A stretch of DNA of 64,000 nt from Tridacna crocea (GCA_943736015.1 OX031061.1:59216192-59280191), one strand, 5' to 3'; shown: positions 1-11,908, counted from the first letter of the stretch. Numbers and translations are program-made. The notes: generated by a model from the sequence alone, not told the origin.

Positions 1-740
1 CTTGCAATAATTTACTGCAATACTGGTTTCAAACATATTGTTTCTTGAACGATCCAAATTTCATGCTGTTTACCTCGTCTAATAGACTTTATGACAGTTT
101 CCAATGATTTCAGCGTTAATAGTGTTTAGCCTGAAATGTTCCTACTGGTCTTTGAAGCGCACTTTCTGTAACTTAATTTACGTCTTACATAGTCCCATTT
201 AACATTAAATTGTATTTAATTTGGTTTTGACTAGAAAACGATCAAATATGGTCCATATAAAGAGGTTGTTGCAATTCTCGTTTTTATTGCAAAACTGGTT
301 GTGAAGTCAAATGTAATAAAGTTCCTGTCATCGCAACGAGTTTTGCAATAATTTATTGCAATTCTCGTTTTTATTGCAAAACTGGTTGCTATATAGCTGC
401 ACTTTTTAGCACGTATTACCAAGGCCTCAGTGACGTCAGTTTCAGTGAATTGGGGCACTCAGACGAGAAATTCTATTTTTTGAAACAAAGAGCAGGTAAA
501 ATTCGCTGAAAAAAAATCGAATGGTAAAACTTCGCAGTATAATAAAATCGTTGTACGGTCAGGTAGCAGGGAATTGGTTGGGATGGCAAAACTTTGTAGT
601 ACAATAAATTCGTTGTACGGTTAGGTGGTAGGCGACTTGGAAACTTGTTCACGACTGTAGTGAACCATGCCGTCTGCTCGCCATCGGTATGAATCACCAC
701 ATCCTTGAACAAGTTTCCAAGTCCCCTGCCACCTGACAAT
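1..740. other. Upstream non-coding DNA with local repeats
   Basis: A repeat of ATTGCAATTCTCGTTTTTAT and its continuation occurs at about 269-302 and 356-389. A second pair of repeats, around CGTTGTACGGTCAGGTAG (552) and CGTTGTACGGTTAGGTGG (611), leads into an inverted repeat, GGTGGTAGGCGACTTGG near 625 against CCAAGTCCCCTGCCACC near 717. No exon is supported. Confidence 0.55.
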
Positions 741-754
741 ACAACTAATAATGT

Positions 755-975
755 AAACCAAACTGAGTTTGCTGTCTTTAAATGCCTTTGAAATGGTCCG
801 ATCTAAAATTTCTTCATGTGATAAAGGGATTTCATGGCTGAGTGGTAAACTGCAGGGAATCTTAAAGTAGAGGTTCTAGGTTCGAGCCTCAGTGTACGCA
901 TTGAATTTTTTAAGGGAATTTCACTTCAGACACTTCAGAGCCTTTCGTTACTGGCGAAACCCAGAATAAACATGA
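755..975 (+). mobile_element. SINE-like tRNA-derived repeat, copy 1
   Basis: A box TGGCTGAGTGGT (835-846) and B box GGTTCGAGCCTC (879-890) are followed by TGTACGCATTGAATTTTT and CACTTCAGAGCCTTTCGTTA. A related copy lies at 3335-3610 and includes similar sequence before the A box, so the repeat unit is longer than the tRNA head and body. Confidence 0.6.
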
Positions 976-1742
976 TTATGTAATGTGTTGCCTTAATATG
1001 CTTGAAGTAAAGTTAAAAGTAAAGTCACGACATCCCATTTCACTTTTTACTAGAAAAACTAAACGCCTTTGGAAGAGAGGAATACATTTTTGGCGTAGAA
1101 GAAAATGCTGCTTGAAACATTATGGACAAAGGAAGAAAAAATGCTGGCCCCGTCATAGACAAACTGCTTCCTTGAACCATATGCATTTTGTCCTGTGCGA
1201 ATATTTTAGTTTTGACAAGTCTGTAACTTTGTCCTGTGGTAAAGAGTTAACAATATTTAACAGCTGCTGTTCATTTCTACTATTTTAGCGTTTGTATGAT
1301 TCCAGTCTTCTATTATAGTAGTGTTATACAACTGATGTCTCCATTTCGCTATTTTAACATTTTTTTTGCATATGCACTCAAGATGCTTTTATTAGATTAT
1401 TTGGTCTTAGAAGGGACACGTATGAAACTTGTTGTTATTCTTACGAACGAAGTCCGTAACAAAGAAACAAATGAATAAATGCATGGCAGAAATAAGGATC
1501 GGAGCGGGATTCGAACTCCGAACTCCCGGACGCAAAGCCAATACCCTAACCACTGAGCCAAAGAGATATCTCCCTGACGCAGTAGCCAGGTATTGTATTT
1601 AAATCGGGAGTATGCCATGCAGGAAGGAGTGGTCTCCCATAACACACCCCCTCTTAAAGTCATCATTTATTGATGACTCAAAGCCTTATTAGGCAGGAAG
1701 TCCGATTTTGGACAACAAATGGGATTAATGGCTCAATGGCCA

Positions 1743-1760
1743 ATCCCGGACGAGCCCCCA
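1743..1760 (-). other. Primer-binding site, tRNA-Pro type
   Basis: On the minus strand the 18 bases TGGGGGCTCGTCCGGGAT abut the 5' LTR with no gap. This is the sequence complementary to the 3' end of tRNA-Pro, as used by gammaretroviruses and other LTR elements. It fixes the orientation of the element. Confidence 0.88.
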
Positions 1761-1829
1761 TCTTACGAACGAAGTCCGTAACAAAGAAACAAATGAATAA
1801 ATGCATGGCAGAAATAAGGATCGGAGCGG

Positions 1830-1882
1830 GATTCGAACTCCGAACTCCCGGACGCAAAGCCAATACCCGAACCACTGAGCCA
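1830..1882 (-). promoter_or_regulatory. tRNA-like A and B boxes within the LTR of copy 1
   Basis: On the minus strand TGGCTCAGTGGT (1871-1882) matches the Pol III A-box consensus TRGCNNAGYNGG, and GGAGTTCGAATC (1830-1841) matches the B-box core GTTCGANTC. The same pair recurs in the 3' LTR (1549-1560 and 1508-1519). Spacing is in the range seen in tRNA genes, although a full cloverleaf is not obvious. Confidence 0.6.
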
Positions 1883-2189
1883 AAGAGATATCTCCCTGAC
1901 GCAGTAGCCAGGTATTGTATTTAAATCGGGAGTATGCCATGCAGGAAGGAGTGGTCTCCCATAACATTATACAAATAGTGGCTCTTTGAAGAAAAGAAGA
2001 ATCTCTCTCTGTCGGGGAGGGGGTGGAGGATTAACAGAAAGGTGCAGCCCAGCTTTTGCCCACTGTAATGTTTTCATGTATTCTAGGAATGCAGGATTCA
2101 TTGACAATTTTTAAAACTTCCCTACATTTTTGTCCCTTTTGAGACCCATGGATACCTTTACAGTGTTTTTAGAATAATATGTTTTTTTT

Positions 2190-2395
2190 TCGCTTTACTT
2201 CTAGATGTCTTTAGCAGCATATTGATTGAGTTGAACGACCGTATAGAAAAAAAAAAATACATTTGCTCGTCTGTCTCTGAAACCATACAAACACTGAAAG
2301 TGTGTATTACAATTGAAAGGTACAAGTGTTTTATCCCCACATCTATAAATATATAGCATCAAACGCAAAGTCCTGAAAACCAATTTTAGTCTGTT
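2190..2395. repeat. Dispersed repeat, inverted partner of 4140-4310
   Basis: Read on the minus strand it contains CAGGACTTTGCGTTTGAT, GATAAAACACTTGTAC and GGTTTCAGAGACAGACGAGC, which recur in the same order on the plus strand at 4150-4262. The pair forms an inverted repeat with a 1.7-kb spacer. Confidence 0.6.
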
Positions 2396-2694
2396 GTTGA
2401 ACGTAGGTCAGGAGTATTAACTGTTTAATCTATCAAAACAGTAGAATGAACATTTTACTTTCCTCATATCGAGTGTAAAATATTCTTCAGCAGCACTTTT
2501 CTTCAAGTCCTTCATCCATTTATCCCTTATTTTATCGGCTTCTTTACCTTATCATTTTGTCTTAACCATTAGCCAAACAATTCCTGGTTTTTATGACCTT
2601 GAGAAAGAAGTCTTGTGAAAACATTTTGCACTTGCCTAAAGTGAGCTGTAGGCGTTAGTCCTTGTGTGTTCTATAATTTTAGTGAATTATAGTA

Positions 2695-3115
2695 AAAACA
2701 AATGTTGTATGCATTGTTGAAGTTCTTTTGGTGGTTTAGATTCTCGCCATACTAGACCATGAAGAGGAGTGTATAGCCCCAATAGCTCAACTGGTAAATC
2801 ATCAGATTTGCGAACATAAATTCTTGGTATTCTATAATGTGTGGGTAGAATGTCTAAGGCTAGCTATCTAATCTTGGAAAAATGTTTTTTCTTTTTTTAT
2901 TAGACATATATATTATAGTAAAAACTTTTTTTTTTCATTGTTGAAGTTCTTTTTGTGGTTTAATTTCTCGCCATAGTGGACCATGAAGAGGAGATTATAG
3001 CGCCGATAGCTAAGCTGGTAAATCATCAAATTTGTGAACATCAGCTCTCGGGATACTTTAAGGTGTGACTTTAATGGTAAGGGCTGGCTATCTTATATTA
3101 GAAAAATGTTTTTTC
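2695..3115. repeat. Tandem duplication, about 235-bp unit
   Basis: Units at about 2695-2890 and 2925-3115 share TTGTTGAAGTTCTTTT, CCATGAAGAGGAG and GGTAAATCATCA in the same order. Each contains an A-box-like TAGCTNANCTGGTAAAT, so the unit may be an old tRNA-derived repeat; no good B box is seen. Confidence 0.6.
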
Positions 3116-3334
3116 GATGAAACGTAAAACCTAACTCCCTTGTATTGCTACTATACACTGAGAACGATAGTGAGCCAGGCATAAATTAGGGTGGAATTCA
3201 ACTTGTACCCTCTTGTATCCTGCATTCGGGACCTCGGGAGTATCACCCGTACATAACAAAAGTTTTTACGCAGGCGCTGTTGTTTTTTTTTTGCTTTTCA
3301 AAAAAATGTTTTCACCTTTTCACAGACATATATT

Positions 3335-3610
3335 ATTATTAAGCCAAATCAAGTCTACTGTCTGTAAATGATTTGAAATGATCGATTCTCATATTTCTTC
3401 CTGTGGTGAAATTCTACCATGTACGGTAATAAGGATTATTTCCTGTCTGGTTCAGTGGTAGACTTTAGGGCTCTTAAACTAGGATTTTCGGGTTCGAGGC
3501 TCTCTGTACGCACTGATTTTTCAAAGTAATTGTCATTTGATAAGACACTTCAGAGCCTTTGCATACTGGTAAAACCCGGGACATATTGAATATGGGAGAT
3601 GTTGCCCGGA
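3335..3610 (+). mobile_element. SINE-like tRNA-derived repeat, copy 2
   Basis: A box CTGGTTCAGTGGT (3447-3459), B box GGGTTCGAGGCTC (3490-3502), then TGTACGCACTGATTTTTCAA and GACACTTCAGAGCCTTTGCA as in the 755-975 copy. Confidence 0.6.
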
Positions 3611-4139
3611 TATGACTGACGAAATATTAAAAGTTCCGCAAAACCACATCTAACTCTTTATTGTATGACACAACTTCGAATGGTTCAAATTGAAAGTTTT
3701 TGCAGAGTACAAATTAAACCTGACTCAAAAACTGAAAGGTTTGTGAAAGGGAAGAAAACATTTTGGGCATTGTAGAAAATGCTACTTCCTATCATTTTGT
3801 CCCTACCCTATTAACCATATTAACCGTTTAGCAAGCCATCAGGGCTTTTATTGAACCTCAGAAAGAAGGTGTTTAAAAAGCAATATGAACAAAGGGAAAA
3901 ATGATTGTTATCGGGCCAGACAGACAGACACACAGCTTTTAAAGCGTAACCATTAATTATATTTTAAGATAGAATGATAACATAATGTGCATTTAAAAGA
4001 ATGAATACATAGATTGACGACTTGAAGAAATAAGTTGCTTGAAATAAATTTTGTATTCTCAATAAGAGGTAAGTAGAATATTTTTTTGTTTTGATAGTTT
4101 AAAGACTTAGTACCCTTGGGCTTCATTTTTCAATATACC

Positions 4140-4310
4140 AATATTGGTTTTCAGGACTTAGCGTTTGATTTTGTTTATAAATGAGGAGATAAAACACTTT
4201 TACGTTTCGTTCGTGAAACAGGGTTTAAGTGTTTATCTGGTTTCAGAGACAGAGGAGCGTATTTATTTTTTTTGAAAAAGGTGCTTTAATTCAATCAATA
4301 AGATACAGGG
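4140..4310. repeat. Dispersed repeat, inverted partner of 2190-2395
   Basis: Contains CAGGACTTAGCGTTTGAT, GATAAAACACTTTTACG and TCTGGTTTCAGAGACAGAGG as the plus-strand counterpart of the 2.2-2.4 kb segment. Confidence 0.6.
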
Positions 4311-4549
4311 AATGAAGACAACCAGAGGTAAAGAGAAAACTCATTATTCTTAAAACACTGTTGAGTTATCAATGAACCCGTCTCCTTTTGAAAACGTCAA
4401 ACCCGTAGAGAAGTTTTGTAAATTGTGAATAAATCCAGCATTTGTAGCATACATGCAAACCTTATAGTGGGCAAATACTAGAGTTCCACCAAAAACGCGT
4501 GCTCCTTTCTTTTAACCAATTGCCCGCCCTCTCCTTCCTACACCCCTAC

Positions 4550-4685
4550 CCCCAGTGAGAGAGAGAGAAAAGAGAAGAGAAGCGAGAGAGAAAGAGATAG
4601 AAAAGTAAAGCGAAGAGGTGAGGAGAGAGAGAGAGAGAGAGAGAGAGGGAAGAGAGAAGAGAGAAAGAAGGAGAGGGGGGCGGGG
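4550..4685. repeat. GA-rich low-complexity tract
   Basis: A purine run of (GA)n with interruptions, including a pure (GA) stretch near 4625-4648. The translated frames through it are Ser/Leu-rich artefacts. Confidence 0.8.
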
Positions 4686-4856
4686 CAAGAGCGTGCATTG
4701 TTCATTCACTGTAAATATTACTTTTTGGTTGAATACTACTCAAAATAGCATCACTACCCCATCCAAAGTTTATGCTGGACAAAGGTGATACCATTTTTCC
4801 ACAATGTTTTTAAAAGTATTTTTAAGGATCAATTAAAGTCTTGATTGTTACGTAAA

Positions 4857-5261
4857 GTGTTAAAATAGTTGACTTAGGACAAACGAATGCTGAAATCAGC
4901 ATTTTCTTCACTGTCCAACATGTGTTTCCCCCCTTCCAAAGACGTTTCAGTGTTTGAGTCACGTTTGTCATCTGCAAAAGCTTTCATTGTGATCCATTCA
5001 ACATTTTGTCATCTGGTAAAGAGTTAACCCTTTACCACACAATGACGATTTTTGACGACCCCGAGTTAAAAGTCTTTTGAAAACATTGTTGGAAAAGGAG
5101 AAAATGCTGGTAACCAGCATTTTCTCCTTTTCCCACAATGTTTTCTCCCCTTCCCAAATCAAATTTTGATTTTTCAGTCACATAAATCAAATTTTAAGTT
5201 GTTGTCTGCAAATGCTTTCAATTTCGATCAGTCTATAAAATCGTCGTTCGGTAAAGAGTAA
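4857..5261. mobile_element. Two TTAA MITEs in tandem (left one decayed)
   Basis: A full copy at 5024-5261 starts TTAACCCTTTACCACACAA and carries the palindrome around CTGGTAACCAG; its right end has decayed to GGTAAAGAGTAA. Immediately left, about 4857-5027 is a partial copy ending ATCTGGTAAAGAGTTAA. They share the TTAA at 5024-5027, the same arrangement as at 40.9 kb. Confidence 0.7.
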
Positions 5262-6249
5262 AAGGGGGTTTTGAGGAATTTTTAACATTGCTTCAGTCAT
5301 ACAATAGCTTACATATTTATGTATGTGCTGGATTTCATCAGTATGCAAAGACTCTGGAGTATCTTAGCAAAGGACAATTCACTAAAAAATCCAGTGCGCA
5401 CAGTTAGCCTCTAACGCGGAACTTTTAGTTTAACAGCCCCACAGTGCCAACCACTAAGCCAGGGAGAAGAACATCTTTATTTCCGCACATGGTAACCCCT
5501 TAACCACTAGAAGAAATTTTAGAATGCAGTTTGGCTTAATTGATAACATTTGTCTGTGAAAAAGTGAAAACATCGTGGAAAAGGAAAAACCAATAGCGCC
5601 TCCGGATAGATATGTTACGGGTGATACTCCCAATTGCAGGTACAGGGCCAGAATTTAAATCATGAAAATACTTCGATAGTGCAAAAACATTGTGTTTGTA
5701 GTATACTTGACTGACAAAGAGGAGCACACAAAGGCATGCCGCCCATAACATACCATACGCAAGGGTAGAGCACCCATTTTTCAAAATCTGCACCCGAACA
5801 GTGTAAAAAGGAAAACACGAAGGGTAGGGTCTTGTCATTTTACAGAAATAATAAACTAATTCTCACTGATTTTCATTTATCTCATTTTTAACAACTTTTA
5901 CGGAAGGGGACCTTTTGAAAACAGGGTCGGACAAGGAGAAAATGTTGGTGGCAAGCATTTCCTTCTGTTATATTTTTTCCAACGCATTTTCTTTCTTGTT
6001 TTTACATTCATTTATCTTTTTAGCTACCCTTAATATATCTCTTGCAGATGCTTTCAATACAGATGTGTCTAAAATTTTGTAAAATAGAAGTCTTCATTCG
6101 GAATGCGTCAGGATTTTTCTTTCTTTTAAAATCTGTTTAGGCCTAAGGAAACCTTACGGGATATCACCTGTTGCGAGCTGTTTTTCTCTTCACTAAGTTA
6201 TCTCGTGGGCTACTTATCTTGACTCAGTGACCTTTAGCGGACCGTATAG

Positions 6250-6290
6250 ATCAAGATCAGACTGCACGTTCTGTGCAGTCTGATCTTGAT
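6250..6290. repeat. Perfect 18-bp hairpin, GATCAGACTGCAC family
   Basis: Arms ATCAAGATCAGACTGCAC (6250-6267) and GTGCAGTCTGATCTTGAT (6273-6290) are exact complements around a 5-base loop. Outer bases (GGACCGTATAG and TTACACCGTCC) extend the stem imperfectly. Similar 60-70 bp units occur at about 7277-7340, 14240-14310, 30265-30345, 31910-31975, 36395-36465, 36660-36715, 49445-49500, 54660-54720 and 56158-56222, so this is a dispersed short hairpin family. Confidence 0.7.
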
Positions 6291-6741
6291 TTACACCGTC
6301 CGACGAACAGATATCATTCCCATTGAGATGGAAGTCTTTTGAAAACATCCTGGTAACCACCACTTTCTCCTTTTCCCACAATGTTTTCTACCCTGCTGTA
6401 AACAAATTTTAATTTTTGAGTTACGTTTATTTTGCCATCTGCAAGTGCTTTCAATTTGGACCAGTGTAAAATGTTGTTGTCTGGTAAAGAGTTAACCAAT
6501 GCCCTGGTAAAATGGCGTTGACTAACCCCTCTTCTACGTGAACCTTTTTTTTTAAAAAGTAAGACATCGCATAGTTATGGATACAGAAAATCTATTTTGC
6601 TTTACAACTGACTATTTAGCTGACTAAATCATAAGATACATGTAGACTATTTTTTTTGACATGCAGATAATTTACAACTGTCAAAAGAAGTCAACTTGTG
6701 CGGAGTGGGAGTGCCTGTGAGAAATTTACCTCAGAGCCTTC

Positions 6742-6803
6742 ACTTCAAAAACCTCGTAACTACAGCTTGTAACAAAAAGCTGTAGTTACGAGGTTTTTGA
6801 AGT
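6742..6803. repeat. Perfect 26-bp inverted repeat
   Basis: ACTTCAAAAACCTCGTAACT and the six following bases (6742-6767) pair exactly with 6778-6803 around a 10-base loop TGTAACAAAA. Nothing else in the window looks like it. It may be the core of a single MITE copy or a young palindromic duplication. Confidence 0.75.
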
Positions 6804-7559
6804 AAACGGACGATATACTAGTACATGTCTACTTATAAAGCTAAATGACTGGTCTACTTTTAAAGCTTTTGCATACGGCAAATCGTGACTGAACAACTGA
6901 ACATTTTTGGAAGGCAAGATAAAGATATATAAAGATATATAGAAAATAATTCATTAAAAACAGAAAATAGGATCAGACTGGGACCAATAAAGGCCAGTGT
7001 AATTTATCAGTTGTCTCAAAACACAATCACAAGATTGTTTTCAGATTCGTCTGCTGCAAAAATTATTTCAACGGTAAGGACAGGGGAAAGATAACAAGTA
7101 AATAACCGTATGAACTTTGAACATTTGCTGTCGAACATAAAAAGAAAAACAAAACAATTACAATAGATTCATCCCCTTAACCTGCTGAATAAGTTAAATG
7201 AAACCTTGCAAGCTATAATTAAATCCAAATTATTGCAACTTCAAAGCTACCTTTCAGGGTAAGACACCTCCTTTTCGGACAGCGCAGATCAAGGGTCAGA
7301 TTGCATGTTCTGTGCAGTTTGATCTTAATCTACACTGGCCGTAGAAGCGCCGAAGTCGTATTTAGCAGCTTAAAGGTTAAAAAATAATGTGTTATATGAC
7401 TAACAATAGGTATCACTGAACTTCCTTGTCCGGACATAACATTTAACTTTCGGATGTGATGTCTCATTATAATGTATTTGTCCTCGTCTCTTTGAATGGT
7501 TCTTGACTTTCGTGCAGGTGACCGGGAACATTCCAGTGCCATGTTTCCAATTGGCAGAT

Positions 7560-8150
7560 ACTATCCGTTAACTATTTACCAAGTGACAAAATCTCAGAGC
7601 TGTCCGAATTATAAGTATCTGCAGACGACAATTTACATGTGACTCAAATCATTGAAGTTTGTTTAGGAAAGGGAAGAAAACTATTTGTATGCGGATAAAA
7701 AGAGAAAACGGCTTTTTCTTCCAGGTCATTAACTAGTGTATTCAACCATTAAATGCTGCTAAAGTGATAGGCATTCCCTTTGAAAATGAATAAAATGAAG
7801 ATAACATTGTGGGTAAAGGAGAAAACGCGGGTTACATTACGAGCATTTTCTCATTTTCCCACAATGGTTTCTGGAATCGTTTTTACCCGAGAGTCGATAA
7901 TGGTATGGATTGTGAGGTGAAGGTTTCCCCTTTACCAAACAGTGCCGAGATATAATGATCCTAAAGCAGATGTCCTTTGAAAATATTGTAAGAAAAGAAG
8001 AAAAATCCTGATTCCAATAATTTCTCATTTTCCTACAATGTTTTTTTACCCTATCAAAGACAGCTTCCATCACTTGAGCAACATATGAACTGTCAACTGC
8101 ATACAATGCCACAAAATTTGTGTCTTATTCAAATTTAAAGCATTCGCACA
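7560..8150. repeat. Decayed hairpin MITE cluster
   Basis: Three overlapping or nested decayed copies of the TTAA MITE family: one inverted from TTAACTATTTACCAA at about 7567, one centred near 7830 (GGAGAAAACGCGGGTTACAT) and one centred near 8010 (AGAAAAATCCTGATTCC). No coding sequence seen. Confidence 0.5.
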
Positions 8151-8349
8151 CAGCAAAAAAAAACCAAAACTTAAAGCCCATTTAAAGTAAAAGATAGGTA
8201 CTTTTCGCCATTTTTACATCGAACATATAAAGGACAACCCATCACAACACACATATATATAAGGTTGGAGAAAACTCGAACGTGTCAGTTACTGCATCGG
8301 TTGCCATGATATACGTGTGCAAAAAATGCATGGAGAAGCCCGTCGATTT

Positions 8350-8770
8350 CAGGGATGCCATAGATCGAGACAATCTTCGTTATCGTTCGTGTATATTTGA
8401 ACGTCACGTGATAACCTTGCATCTCATTTGTGTTATGACGTAGTACTCAGGACTATTGTCTACGATTCCAATATTATGTCATCGGAGAGTAAGATTGCTC
8501 ACACGGAACCTGATTTCTTATTTCGATGTATTTAATTCTTCCTGTATTGGTGATAAACGAATAAACGACGTTCAGACTGTGTCCTCTTTCTGTTTAGAAT
8601 GTCGATAAACTTAATTTTTCAAGCCTAGAATGGGGACAAAACGATCAAATAAATGCAAGTTTAATTTCGACGTATTGAACTATCACATGGTGCCTACGTC
8701 ATTATTACGTCACTGCGGAGATTTACGACAAAAAGTCGGCTAATCGTCAGCAATCATCCATGTAAACAAA
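8350..8770. repeat. Dispersed repeat, partner of 51110-51510
   Basis: Contains GCGGAGATTTACGACAAAAA near 8716 and GGGACAAAACGATCA near 8632, which are reverse complements of words in the 51.1-51.5 kb copy. It may be a MITE-like or solo-terminal element; its ends are not resolved. Confidence 0.45.
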
Positions 8771-8779
8771 TATGATGCA

Positions 8780-10640
8780 ACATGGTAGGATCTGTTTTAG
8801 TTTCAACATTCATTGAAACTGCACCTTTGCATAACGTTAAAGTATCAATAATTGCCATATTGTACATTTCACTTTCACCTAAAACTGAATTTACTTTTAT
8901 TTTATAAACGGGCCTTTTCACATTTGGACTTTACTGTAACTTTAATTCGGACTTTTAACTGTAGAAAATATTGCGGAAAAGGAGAAAATATTGGTTACAA
9001 GCATTTCTTCCTTTTTTTTTTTCAAAATTCGATTTCCATGGCGTCGTTATTTACGGCATTGATTGGAATAAATGACAAAAGAATGAGAAGGATTTCTGCC
9101 AAAGACCCAGTTATCGCAATTTCTGAGAGGTGTAGTCCTGATCTTGAGCTTCAGTATTCGCAAAATCGTGTTGAGCTGAGGTTTACAGCCAATTGCCTAG
9201 GTACTTTATTAGTTATAAGGCGGAGACAGTTAACTTATTTGCGAGTTCTTAAGATTTCACGAGTACTAAACCAAGGCTCTGCACCGTCTTACCCTAGGAA
9301 ACTCTAACGCGAATAACGGTGCCAGCAGGAGTCGAGCTCAGGATTTCCTGATGACAGTTTTACCTAATCAACTACTGAGCATATCATCATTCAGAACGAT
9401 TTCGTTTTCTCGAAACAGAATACCTAAATAAATCATAGTTTCGTTTTATCGAATTATTTGCAGAACTTCTTTGTAACAAAGTGAAAGTGTATGACTAGCG
9501 ACACCAATTGAGCTACAGATTTAATTTCTATGTCATAAGATGTTTGTCCTTTTCGTAATTCAATTTTGCGTTTTGATTGTCAAAAAATAACCCTTAGAAT
9601 ATACGGTTAACATCACTTTCTTTCGTTTCAAGATAAAGCAATTTCTTATGAGAGAAATACTACTTTGCTCGAGTGCTTTAGATAAATATACTGTATCGAA
9701 TGAAGGATCTTACAAGTTAACAGAAAAATGATTGGCACTTATATTGTCAAGATAAACTTTCTCATCTGCGCACAGTGTGATCAAGATAAGACACCTGCAA
9801 AAGCTGCAATATACTGTTGGATCTACAATTGTTCAATAATTTCGTAATAATTATATAATGTATCATAAACAGCTGTGAAATTACAATCTACCTATCTTTT
9901 CCATCGATTTAATTCATTTGAGTTATGCTCTGACAAAAGGGGGCTAAATGCATTTCCACAATACATATTGCTAAGTTAGTAATCATATCATCATGAATCC
10001 TTAAATAATTCTTTTTTTCAAACAACCCATTGAATCATGAGGTAGAATTATCATTTATCATGCAGACTGATTAAAGAAAGCGAAAAGTTTCCACCCATGT
10101 CAGTCTACGCGGATTGAGCAGACTGACATGCGTTGATATTTTTCACAAATGCACGAAACCCCCTTTTCACAGAGCTTGGCTCATTTATTCAGACAGATAT
10201 GTAATGTTTAAGTGTAAACTCTTCACCTAACATTCATGTGTTTTTAAAATCCCAAGGAAGAAGGCTCTTAAAAATATCGTGGGCAAAGGGGGAACATGCA
10301 GGTAACTTTTCTCCTTAACCAACACTGTTTCCTTTACTATTAAAGACAAATACAATCATTTTAGGCACATCAATTTGAAGTTCGCAGATATTTTAGATGT
10401 AGAATTGAACTTACAAAATTCTAAAGTCTAACATAAGGTAATCACAATGGCTTCCATGAGATAACATCTTCAATTTTTTAAGGCTATTTTAAATACAATA
10501 ACTATAATTGTACAGGGTACAGAAATCTGATTAAGGCGAAGGACGTAGATTCTTCACAGTCTATTCTGTGTACAAAAACGACCTCTGGCCATTTTAGTGT
10601 TGGCGAAAGGGTTCAGACGAAACAGTTTAACGTTAAGGGT
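8780..10640. other. Intergenic, no gene seen
   Basis: A 151-codon open frame (8852-9307) runs across a decayed hairpin-MITE piece and has no recognisable domain, so I do not call it a gene. A hairpin repeat (GTCAGTCT / AGACTGAC near 10099-10129) belongs to a family seen near both first exons and at 12.65, 22.57 and 32.53 kb. A decayed TTAA MITE is at about 10240-10440. Confidence 0.5.
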
Positions 10641-10643
10641 CCA

Positions 10644-10872
10644 TTAACCCTTTACTCCATAAATACTCATTTCTACGCATAGCTCGTAGGAGCCTTAGGA
10701 AAACATTGTGACAAAAGGTGAAATTGCTCGTGACGAGCAATTTCACCTTTAGTCACAATGTTTTCTATGCTATCAAAAGGTGTCATATACACATAAAAAA
10801 TGGCTTCATCCTTGGTGTTATTTAGGGTCAATTAGAGATACCATAGAAATGCCTTATGGGGTAAAGGGTTAA
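10644..10872. mobile_element. TTAA-flanked MITE, second subfamily, 229 bp
   Basis: Starts TTAACCCTTTACTCCATAAA and ends TATGGGGTAAAGGGTTAA. The central palindrome differs from the main family: GGTGAAATTGCTCGTGACGA with arms extending to ACATTGTGAC. A copy of identical length lies at 48514-48742 in inverted orientation. Confidence 0.78.
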
Positions 10873-11575
10873 CATCCTCTCCTTTATAAAGTTCTGTAAC
10901 GTTAGTCAATGATGTGATTTACAATAACATTGTAGTGAAGTAAAATAGTTGTATACACCTAAGCATCATCATACAGTGAATGATGCAGGATAGTTGTTTC
11001 TTTCAGGATAAGATCAAAATGTGATTTCAATGACTGACAACTGGAACATTGATTGTTTGTGTTCACGAATGAAATGATATTTGTTAGCTCTTTATGTATA
11101 CGACAAAACAAACAACTTTTCCTTTTCTTGTAAAGAAAAAAAAAAAAAAAACGATTAAAATAATTATTTTAAACGTTCTACATAAAGAAGTATTTTGTTG
11201 TATAACCGCCTCCATAAAGACGTTTTTGCGACATCTTGAAAGTTTCCTAACTCTTAAACAAACAATACCGTGCTTTACAAAAAAAAAACAAAAAAAAAAA
11301 CGAAGACAGCCTTTAGAAATATTGTGGGAAATGGAGAAAATACCGGTGGCTAGCATTTTCTAAGTTTCCCACAATGTTTTCTTCCATACCAAAGAAAGTT
11401 CAAGGCATCACGTAATTTTCAATTTCTGGCCTGAAAAATGCTTTCAAGTTGACAGGCCTTAAGTTTTCTTTTAATTCACAGACTAGCATGTAGGAAACCG
11501 AATACAAATGAGCCATGCTATGACAAAAGGGTGTTTAATGATCTCCATGATGCATTCTTCCACGCCAAACATCAC

Positions 11576-11803
11576 TTAACCCATTACCACACAATCCCTA
11601 CTTTTGACGCCCCTGAGAAAAAAGCCTTTTCAAAACACTGTGGGAAAAGGAGAAAATGCTGGTAACCAGCATTTTCTCCTTTTCCCACGGTGTTTTCTAC
11701 CTTTCCAGAACAAATTTCAATTTTTCAGTCAGCTTTATTTTGTCGTCTGCAAATGCTTTCAATTTGGACCAGTCTAAATTTTTCTTGTGTGGTAATGGGT
11801 TAA
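11576..11803. mobile_element. TTAA-flanked hairpin MITE (piggyBac-like), 228 bp
   Basis: Both ends carry TTAA followed inward by CCCATTACCACACAA on the left and its near complement TTGTGTGGTAATGGG on the right. The centre holds a near-perfect palindrome around GGAGAAAATGCTGGTAACCA, with arms of about 35 bp. TTAA target duplication and a CCC-starting terminal repeat are hallmarks of the piggyBac superfamily. No ORF. It lies about 100 bp upstream of exon 1a, so it may carry or disturb promoter sequence. Confidence 0.8.
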
Positions 11804-11908
11804 TGCGTGGACAGCGCATACTAACCTGGATCTATACAATTTGTAGATGTATTTAACCGCCTTTTCATATTTTTTATCTGAAGTAAAGGGATATTTTACA
11901 GTGTGAAA

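Larger units (their letters stand above)
1439..1966 (-). mobile_element. Miniature LTR retrotransposon (TRIM-type), copy 1
   Basis: Two 206-bp direct repeats, 1439-1644 and 1761-1966, are nearly identical (I see one difference, CCTAACC against CCGAACC). They flank a 116-bp internal region. Read on the minus strand the LTR starts TGTTATGGGAG and ends TTCGTAAGA. Directly after the 5' LTR is TGGGGGCTCGTCCGGGAT (1743-1760), the classic tRNA-Pro primer-binding site. Just before the 3' LTR is a purine tract AAGAGGGGGTG. The flanks carry a 4-bp direct repeat TTAT (1435-1438, 1967-1970). There is no coding capacity, so it needs an autonomous partner. The near-identity of the LTRs implies recent insertion. 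Confidence 0.88.

Noticed and set aside
1397-1967. Open frames on both strands over the LTR element
   Set aside because: They are translations of the two LTRs; the element is non-coding.
7837-8112. 91-codon minus-strand frame
   Set aside because: Lies wholly inside decayed hairpin MITE copies.
8852-9307. 151-codon open frame on the plus strand
   Set aside because: It crosses a decayed hairpin MITE, has no domain or splice support, and its composition is not protein-like.
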